DNA of 64,000 nucleotides from Dichetophora obliterata (Eukaryota > Arthropoda > Insecta > Diptera > Sciomyzidae). The position numbers and the translations under genes were made by a program. The notes beneath the pieces are model-generated. The model had not been told where the DNA came from. It made no database searches and saw only the letters and a program-made list of their open reading frames with translations. Position 1 is the first letter of the stretch. Each line of letters opens with the position of its first letter. Location of the stretch: contig OY986435.1 of assembly GCA_963920525.1 (NCBI GenBank), forward strand, positions 296,045,817 through 296,109,816. The letters are read 5' to 3'. Positions 57,221-64,000 of the stretch are shown here, piece after piece.

Positions 57221-58342
57221 CAGTGGCGTAGCTAGGGTTGTTGGCACCCGGGGCAGAAAATAAATTTTGCACCCTCAAAGGACGGTTATCCTTATCCATA
57301 TCTAAAATCTCTATAAAAAACTAAAAATTTGCAAATATACGGTTTTGTTTAAAATTTTTTATTTGTATCTTTTAATAATATTGTTAAGATGCATCGAGTT
57401 TATTGTTTTTTTTTTTGTTTTAAAACATCAATTGGGTGTCTGAAAAAATATAAAAACATTATTTAATGATTAAAAATAATGAATAAAATCAAACTTTAAG
57501 GAATCATCAAGGTTTAAAATTCCTTCTTTCTTGCTTTCAGAGAAGCAAACTTTTCGATAACTTCATCAAAAACGATTCTCAGTCTCTTCGGCTTCAATAG
57601 ATAATATTGAGAGGTCTGTAAGTCTTGACTGCCCCATGGTTGACCGTAAATAATTTTTTATTAATTTAAGTTATGAAAAGCTTCTTTCGCATGAAGCAAC
57701 TGAAACTCAAATCGTTAAAGATAATTTTAAACTAAGTGCTAGATTCGGCAACGGCTCTTCGAATCCCCATTCATATAGAAAGTGTAAAAAATCTATTGAG
57801 GTCCAGTTTTTATAAGTTTCTAAAGCAATGTCTGCAGCTTTAAGGTGCCTTCTTAGCCTTGGTATTTCAATTGCTAACTCTTCTTCATTGACCTCATCAT
57901 GGACAGCGACCAATCTTTGTATTAAGATCTGTACTTCATTTTCAGAAGTGGATAGCAAGCTTGGTGGTAGAATTGCTTCAAATACATTTTCAATTTCTTG
58001 TATCGATTTTGTTCTACTATTAAGTTCCGAATGAAACCTATCCAGGCACTCGAACATCGCCCTCTTATTTTCTTCTTGCAGACTTAATCCACAGTCTCTG
58101 GTATGTTTCGAAAAAGCGAGTTTCGAAAATATAAGTTGTCAAAATGATGTCTGATGTACTACCACGTCAGTAGAATTGTGAAAATTAAGGCACGTCAGTC
58201 GCAGAGGACAAAAAAAATTTATGTTTATACAAACAAATTACACAATTTAGTACAGATATATGTTAAAAAATTCTTTTGTTAATTTTGCACCCCTTCTGTC
58301 TGTGCACCCGGTCCCCACCCCGCCCCCCTTGCTACGCTACTG
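57221..58342 (-). mobile_element. hAT element 7, ZMYM1-like lineage
   Basis: Ends CAGTGGCGTAGCTAGGG and (reverse complement) CAGTAGCGTAGCAAGGG, followed inward by GGCACCCGGGGC and CACCCGGTCCCC. No clean target duplication remains (TCGATTTA left, CGCGTTTG right). The 1.1-kb copy keeps only the C-terminal part of a transposase. Confidence 0.78.
57580..58057 (-). pseudogene. hAT transposase C-terminus (ZMYM1-like)
   Basis: The 116-codon frame runs ECLDRFHSELNSR ... EIPRLRRHLKAADIALE ... WTSIDFLHFLYEWGFEEPLP ... LSLKLSLTI. It then meets TGA at 57707-57709 and continues in frame with VSVASCERSFS, a TAA, LKLIKNYLRSTMGQSRLTDL and SILSIE. This is the dimerisation region of a hAT lineage whose domesticated relatives include zinc-finger MYM-type protein 1. 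The CERSFS signature is intact. Two in-frame stops and the missing N-terminal two-thirds mean it is a relic. Confidence 0.88.
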
Positions 58343-58850
58343 CGCGTTTGCTTTTATATTTTCAGCTAGTCAGCTACTGATGTTATTTTAATCATTCAGT
58401 TGGTCATATTTTGTGACGTTAGCAAATTCTTCAGTTAAAAGTTAACATCAAATACAAAATATATAAACCTAACCTATATATATATATATATATATATTTA
58501 AAATAAAATATTTTTTAAATATAACTGTTGACACAATTGATTACTATTGAAATAAAAAATTCTCTTCTTGTTTTCTGTTTTTTTTATCAAGAGTTCTCGT
58601 GTTTTTTCTTAAGCTTCTAGTAACCTACAAATAACATTGTTTTGGTCTAAACGTAAATAGCAGAGCGCTTTTAGAAATCTGCGGGCGGGCGCACAAAATA
58701 TAATTACGCTACTGACAAAAACATAACATTTGTGTCCTAAGATCAACATTGAAACACTGAAATGATTTTTAGCTCTTAAATCTTAGACGTATTATTGTAT
58801 AGTAACAGATACTAGAGTTCACCAGTGGTCGAAATTCGACCATTTGGCAC

Positions 58851-60766
58851 ATATTACACTATGATCGTTGATCGACGTTCAATGAACACTTTTTTACGCT
58901 CTTTTACATTTTGATCGTTGGTAGGTCACATGATGATCGTTTCATCGCGATCAAGTCTTGTTTTTTTCTTTATTCCAGTAAGAATTCTTGTTAAAAATAA
59001 GGGTTTCATGCAACTTATTTTTTAATACCTTTCAGTCGAAAAGCAGTACTTCTAGTACTTTTTAGCAGCTAAAAGTGAACACATCTTAAATTTTGCCACC
59101 CAGCAACACTGTTTCGATTGTGATTGCTGTCATGTACAGCGTTCAAAAATGAACATATCTTGATCGCCCTAACAATTGTTCATCCGCTCTGGCTCTCAGT
59201 GTTTTTTGACAGTTTCGGGTAGTGATTCTGCTTGATTAGGCAAGTAAGGAATTGCAAGGATGAGGGTCCTTTGGGAGCTAGAGAGCAAAAACCAAAAATT
59301 AGGTGTTCTTTTTGCTCCATTTTTAATGTATCTCTTAGCCGATTTTCAAAGTTTAGAACTTGTTGAGAAGAAAATCAAATTGACATTAAGGTTTTTAAAA
59401 AACATTTTGAATAAAGTCTTAATTAAGAAAGTCATGAGCAACTAAATTCTAAAAAAATTTTGAATTAAACTTTGATAATAAATATCTCGAATTTTAAATA
59501 CATTTTTTGATAATTTTTGTGATGTTATATCTTTTTATGAATACATTTTCTACTGACTTGGTTTTTGATCTTGCCATAGTACTTGAGTACTCAATGAAAA
59601 CATAACTACTTTTTCATTTTAAATTGCCATACGTAAAACAGTTAACTTTTAGTGTCGTACGATTAGAAAACGGCTTTTATATCATTGGTTTGAAGGTCAT
59701 GTCGTCTCTTTTTCAAGATGCTATTGACTTTGGAGATCGCTTAAGAGTTACATTAAATATGGAGTAAAATGTAATGACACCTATTTTTAAGTGTTTCTTC
59801 TCTAGCTCCTATAGGGCGAGGGGGTCACCATCATCTTTGCATTTTCTTACTCGGCTTATTAAGGAGAATCACTATCCGAGGGAAGTAATGCTCTATCTGG
59901 GGCACCTTGTATATACAGCATTATTTCCTATCTCTAACGAACGACCCAACGAACGAGTGCTAGGCGAACGATGTTGTGTTCTAATTGATATCTGTATCTG
60001 TAACGAACTCGTTCGCCAGCCCTTACGGCAAGCTTACGCTTCTTACGTTAATTCAATATGTTAAACCTAAGCTGTTGTCAAATCCAGCATTTCTAGATCA
60101 AAAATTCAAAAGTTTTCTGAATTTTATCTATTTTTTTAAAGATTTTCTTAACTTTTTGCTTTGTTTCTTGTTTGTTGGCAATGCTCAGTTTGTCAAATTT
60201 GTTTAGTTTGTTTTTTTAAAGACAGCTGTTCTTGTTTATTATTGATTTGTGTTTTTGGAAAATTACAAAATAATTTCTATAAATTTTATGAATTTATAGC
60301 CAGGGTTATGAGCTAGCAGACGCTGAGTGAGTTTTTTTTAAAAATATATTTTAAAGTGCATCACAACTTTTGACCACTGCACGGGGCGATTCACCCTCAT
60401 CGAACCAGAGTCAGCTCTAGTATATATATATATATATATTAACATTTTTTGCTGTATTTTCCACAAGCACATATATGTAACGATTACTTTAAAGTATTCG
60501 TTTGATTTTGACATGTCTGCTCGTGATTTGGTTGGCTGTTAGAGATACAGATTGCAAAAATGTTACTGTGTTACGGCATCGTTCGCCAGCCAACAGCTGT
60601 TCTCGTTATTTCACACTGTTCGAATTACATATTTAAAAACCACGAACGAGCAGTGTTTTGAACGAAACGATTGATCGAATAGAGATAAAGAATGATGCCG
60701 ATAATTCATGTAGCTTTAAATAAAAAAATACTGGTGTCCCTATTTCTTTGCACATCACTGTATTCT
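58851..60766. mobile_element. Insertion with a Tc1-like right end
   Basis: The right boundary reads TTTCTTTGCACATCACTG|TA; its reverse complement CAGTGATGTGCAAAGAAATA has the layout of a Tc1-type TIR, comparable to CAGTGTTGCGCAAAATAATA of the element at 22673. The left boundary TA|CACTATGATCG is degenerate and does not match well. Inside, 59935-60010 and 60570-60700 contain several CGAACGA/GAACGA motifs in both orientations, perhaps of another, eroded element. No transposase frame. Confidence 0.5.
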
Positions 60767-60803
60767 CTGTTGATTCGTTACAAAATTAGTGTAAATAATG
60801 TAT

Positions 60804-61126
60804 AAGGCTATTCACAGTTTGAATACGCTAGTCTGCTATTTGTACGATTTGCTATTTGTACGCCAATTTACGAAAGCGTATTTTGCTTTGTTGTTGTTTT
60901 GCATACAAACGCAAATACGCAGGCACGCGTAAATAAAAGTAGCCCTTGGACGTGTTTTTTGTACCTCGTATTTTTATGGTCTGTCTACAGCCGCATAATC
61001 ACATACATCACAGGGTTGCATAATTTTTTAATGCGACAGTCACATGGCGAGGTGCTCACAGTTTGAACAATAACAAATGCTATAAATACGATTAGTTAAA
61101 AGTACGCTTAAACTGTGAATAGCCTT
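60804..61126. mobile_element. 323-bp MITE with AAGGCTATTCACAGTTT ends
   Basis: Perfect 17-bp AAGGCTATTCACAGTTT termini, with further partial pairing inward. TAT stands on both sides (60801-60803 and 61127-61129), so the duplication is TA or TAT. The empty site is visible at 53600-53640. A half copy is found at 41092-41224. Non-coding. Confidence 0.82.
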
Positions 61127-61564
61127 TATGTTTTAGGATGAATGTAGTAGAGTATCCGTAAGACAGGGCCGCACAGTGTAACGAGTGCGGCCAAAAATAA
61201 CTTAAGGACAAAATTAATTAGTAAATCTAAATATGCAGAATCATAGTTTAGAATATTAATATTTCGAGTGTAAAAGGACTTTGCAATATCTTTTCAGTTA
61301 CGGGAAATACCACTCTTCCAAAGATCAATTGACAATATGATAAATTTTTCTTTTTACAGTTTGACACTGAATATTTTTTAATAAGTCGTAAATTTTAGCA
61401 ATGAAGGAAGGTATGCAAAAACATTTACTTATATTTATTAAATATGTTTTAGTAAAAAAACATTAATTAAAAGCAAACATACAAAACATTTTGTACGATT
61501 AAAAATAGGTCTTACAAATCTAAGAAAACGAAAACTTTGGGAGACAATAAAAAAAACAGCATTT

Positions 61565-61905
61565 ATGTGTTTTTTTTTTAATTTTAATATGTCTTGTAAC
61601 AACTCTTTCTCAATTTATTACCGAAATTTGGTTTGCCGAAAGTCAATAATAACGACTTCACGCCTACTTTTCTGGAGCATGTTTTGGACCAAATGCGCAA
61701 TTTTGTATGAAAAAATTACAAATTTTTCACAATGTTCAAAAAACAAACTAAGAAGAACAGCTTTTTTTTCATTACATTTTTATATTAACAATATTTTTTC
61801 AACATATTCCCAAAGTTTGGTTTGCCGAAACTCAATTATAACGACTTTACGCCCACTTTTGTGGAGCATGTTTTGGCGAAAATAAGCAATTTTATATGAA
61901 AAAAT
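61565..61905. repeat. ~191-bp direct duplication
   Basis: AGTTTGGTTTGCCGAAA-CTCAAT, AACGACTT-ACGCC and GGAGCATGTTTTGG-type segments occur at 61625-61700 and 61815-61880. The 106-codon ORF across both is a product of the duplication. Confidence 0.75.
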
Positions 61906-61979
61906 AAAGCCAATTTTCACAAGCTTTCAAATAAAATAAAAGATTTTTTAATAAAACTTTCAAATAAAAAACTTCCTAA

Positions 61980-62640
61980 ACATATCCCTAATACAGATTT
62001 TACAGATGCAAAATTTTACAGATATAGGAACATTTTTTGGGGTACTTTACCAGATTACTGATTTTAGTTATATAAAAGTTGGTCGTGCTGGTCGGCCGAT
62101 TTGATTCATTTTCACACTAGCTATTTATAATTACAAAAGAACAATGTATAACAAATTTTAATGATCTGGGATCATTTTTTGAGTATTTATACCAGATTTC
62201 TGATTTCGGTTACATGGGAGGTGGGCTTGTTAGTCAGCCTATTTGGTTAATTTTCAAATGAATTTTACAGCTGCAAAAGATGTACAGCAAATTTCACTGA
62301 TCTAGGATAATTTTTTGGTGAGATATTCCAAATTATTAATTTCGGTTATATGGGAGGTGGGCGCGGCATTCATTCAATTCGAACGAAATATTGTGAGATA
62401 ATTCCTCTACCATAAAACTCATTTTGACTAAATTTCGTTATATGGGCTCGATACACTGTGGACCTCCGCCAGGAACGAAGTTTCGTACGCTTTTTCTTCA
62501 ATTTTAACAAAATTTTGTGAAAATAATTCCTCTACAATAAAACTCATTTTTACAAAATTTAATGATTCTTGAGCAACTCCTTCTATTTTTGGCCACTCGC
62601 TATATGGGCTCGTTACACAGTGGGCCGTAGCAAGGATTTA
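61980..62640. repeat. Tandem repeats of ~150 and ~150-180 bp
   Basis: Three units at about 62030-62350 share ACCAGATTTCTGATTTCGGT, TATGGGAGGTGGGC and a TGATCTGGGAT segment. Two further units (62395-62465, 62520-62615) share ATTCCTCTACAATAAAACTC and TATATGGGCTCG-TACAC. The pattern recalls the central repeats of the DINE-like element at 16255, but no ends could be defined. Confidence 0.65.
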
Positions 62641-62760
62641 GCCATGGGGAGAAGGATTTTAAAAAAAATAAACTGACAGATATTAAAGGTCGAGTTTTGC
62701 AATAGCATTAAAGATAATGGGTTTCTTGTGTCTTTTTTTGATTTATTTTCACTTAAACTG
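62616..62760 (+). mobile_element. hAT-related fragment, second copy
   Basis: CAGTGGGCCGTAGCAAGGAT followed by TTAGCCATGGGGAGA and CAGATATTAAAGGTCGA matches 53646-53970 with a ~190-bp internal deletion. The right end is unclear. Confidence 0.5.
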
Positions 62761-63085
62761 AAATTCCTTCATTAATTCTAATGCGATCCTCACTTTCAAG
62801 ATATCGTTGAAAAGGTTTTGAGTGCTTGCATTCCTGGCCAGAATTTCTAGAATTTATACATTTTAAAGCTAAATTAAAAATTAAAAAATTATAAATTAAA
62901 TATATAAAAATATAAATATATAAAAAAGTAAATATATAAAACAACAAAAATATATAAAACAACATTTTGAAAAAATTAACCTTCGCGCCCAAAAAATCCA
63001 AAAATCCAATAATCATAATTTTTAGTTAAGAAAACTGTTTTTTGAGTTTTTTGTTAAAACGAATTTATTTTTACTCAAGATGTAT

Positions 63086-63600
63086 TTATAAGCGTTTTCG
63101 TTTGTTTGTTGGGAGCAGGGCACTCTTCAGAGACAGAGCACATAGAGAACGTTCCGAGAAGAGTATGCGCTGAGTATGCTCGGAGAACTCTGAATTAATA
63201 AAATATCAAAACAGAACACCAATTGCCAAGGCTGTCACCTCATATTTTTTTTTTGCCATTCTAACACATTTTATTTATTTATTACCTAATATATATATAC
63301 AACTATTTACTATCAGCCATTTCTGTATTAATTAATAGTATTTTATAGCGTTTTGCTTTTCGTTGAATCGCCAGAAAGTAAATTTATTTTGTTAGAATGT
63401 CTTTGACAGCAATTGCTCTGATATTTGCTCTACGTGCTCGACCATTTGATTGAGAGCACGTAGAGTGGCGTCGAGAGCGCTTTCGTCATGCTACCAGTGT
63501 ATACAAAAACACGATTAATCTAGTATTAACGCTAGGAACACGAGTATGGTTTTTAACAGTCATTGTTCTGCTCCCAACAAATAAACGAAAACGCCTTATG
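63086..63600. mobile_element. ~510-bp MITE, ~30-bp TIRs
   Basis: GCGTTTTCGTTTGTTTGTTG followed by GGAGCAG (63092-63118) is mirrored by CTGCTCCCAACAAATAAACG followed by AAAACGC (63568-63594). The inverted similarity continues outward by ATAAG/CTTAT. Inside there are GAGAGCACGTAGAG-type short repeats. No target duplication can be fixed and no ORF is present. Confidence 0.75.
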
Positions 63601-64000
63601 AAGGTGGCTGAAGTAGGTGACGTCTATCAAATCGGCACCGTAGCAATGTCAAAATTTAAAAAAAAATCGGTATTGCCATATTTTGAACAAAAATCCACTG
63701 GAAAATCTCATGTTTTGTTACTTGATCTTATTGGTTTATTTTAATTTAATAATATTTGTATGAAGTGTGCAAGTATTGTGATGCAAAAAAATAAAAAATA
63801 TGCTGAAAACTGTGCTGTGACTGAAATCTGTCATAGTACTTGGATCAAGGAAAACATATGTTTTTGGAATAAAAATATTAATATATGTAAACTGAATAAA
63901 AAAAAAGGCCACCAATCTGCATTGTCTAACTTTATTACTAAAAATAATCTAAAATTTGGCTGCCTGTGATGTTCCGTAATTTATTCTTCTCTCCTAACTT
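63601..64000. other. AT-rich end of window
   Basis: A 69-codon frame at 63760-63969 (MKCASIVMQKNKKYAENCAV) is Lys- and Cys-containing and otherwise unrecognised. It could be the N-terminus of a BED-finger-like or transposon protein (K-C-x2-C is not complete), but I would not call it. Confidence 0.35.

Larger units (their letters stand above)
54053..58714 (+). mobile_element. hAT element 5, host of a same-family insertion
   Basis: Left end CAGTGGCGTAAAAAGCAGGC, right end (reverse complement) CAGTAGCGTAATTATATTTT. The flanks ACAAATAC (54045-54052) and ACAAAAAC (58715-58722) are an 8-bp duplication with one mismatch. GC-rich subterminal tracts (GCGGGC) characterise both ends. Inside are an inverted copy of the same family and hAT element 7. 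Confidence 0.85.
58745..61165 (+). repeat. Dispersed repeat, copy split by two insertions
   Basis: The segments 58745-58850, 60767-60803 and 61127-61165 together align with 53479-53645. The first break holds 58851-60766 and the second a 323-bp MITE. Confidence 0.75.

Noticed and set aside
61565..61885. 106-codon ORF with internally duplicated peptide
   Set aside because: The duplication is the ~191-bp DNA repeat; no codon-level conservation between the copies beyond the DNA similarity.

Overview
The window looks like intergenic or heterochromatin-like DNA from a higher (brachyceran) fly. It is strongly AT-rich and full of simple repeats. Its recognisable coding sequence is fly-type transposon genes plus one very fly-like translation-factor gene, eEF1B beta (EF-1-beta). 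I could not fix the species. Almost every protein-like stretch is a broken piece of a mobile element, and only the eEF1B ORF (44295-44951, minus) is intact and host-derived.

Layout. 1-1450: direct repeats and a ~19-bp minisatellite. 2505-2860: an unassigned frameshifted coding relic. 5025-7982: a 5'-truncated RTE-type LINE abutting a ~350-bp tandem array (7983-9340). 11160-16130: an old CR1/Jockey-group LINE split by a hAT (12666-15341), itself split by a second hAT (12785-14736), which carries a MITE (14090-14331); both hATs have exact 8-bp target duplications. 16255-19212: a Helitron/DINE-like element with ~152-bp internal repeats, a ~1.06-kb duplicated repeat and a foldback element. 22109-28937: a second nest, hAT > Tc1 > hAT, each boundary defined by TIRs and target duplications.

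29900-36700: a ~125-bp dimeric tandem array, a ~60-bp GC-rich array interrupted by a P-superfamily element whose broken three-exon gene starts with a THAP domain, a piggyBac-type MITE and mariner relics. 37395-38840: a very long inverted repeat. 40274-40762: a MITE with a 9-bp duplication. 41092-45250: a MITE fragment, a degenerate Jockey-type LINE, the eEF1B gene in the same orientation and reading frame directly 5' of the LINE's ORF1, then another LINE relic. 45357-46949: a TIR element. 48976-51690: duplicated mid-repetitive sequence. 53479-58714: a hAT into which a copy of its own family has jumped in reverse orientation, plus a third hAT encoding a ZMYM1-like transposase relic. 58745-63600: more repeats and MITEs.

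There is no operon-like or pathway logic. The window is best read as a record of layered transposition, whose order follows directly from which element interrupts which. The most unusual points are the eEF1B-LINE junction, the P/THAP element inside a satellite-like array, the two multi-level nests and the long hairpin-forming repeats. All coordinates of relics without a target duplication are approximate.
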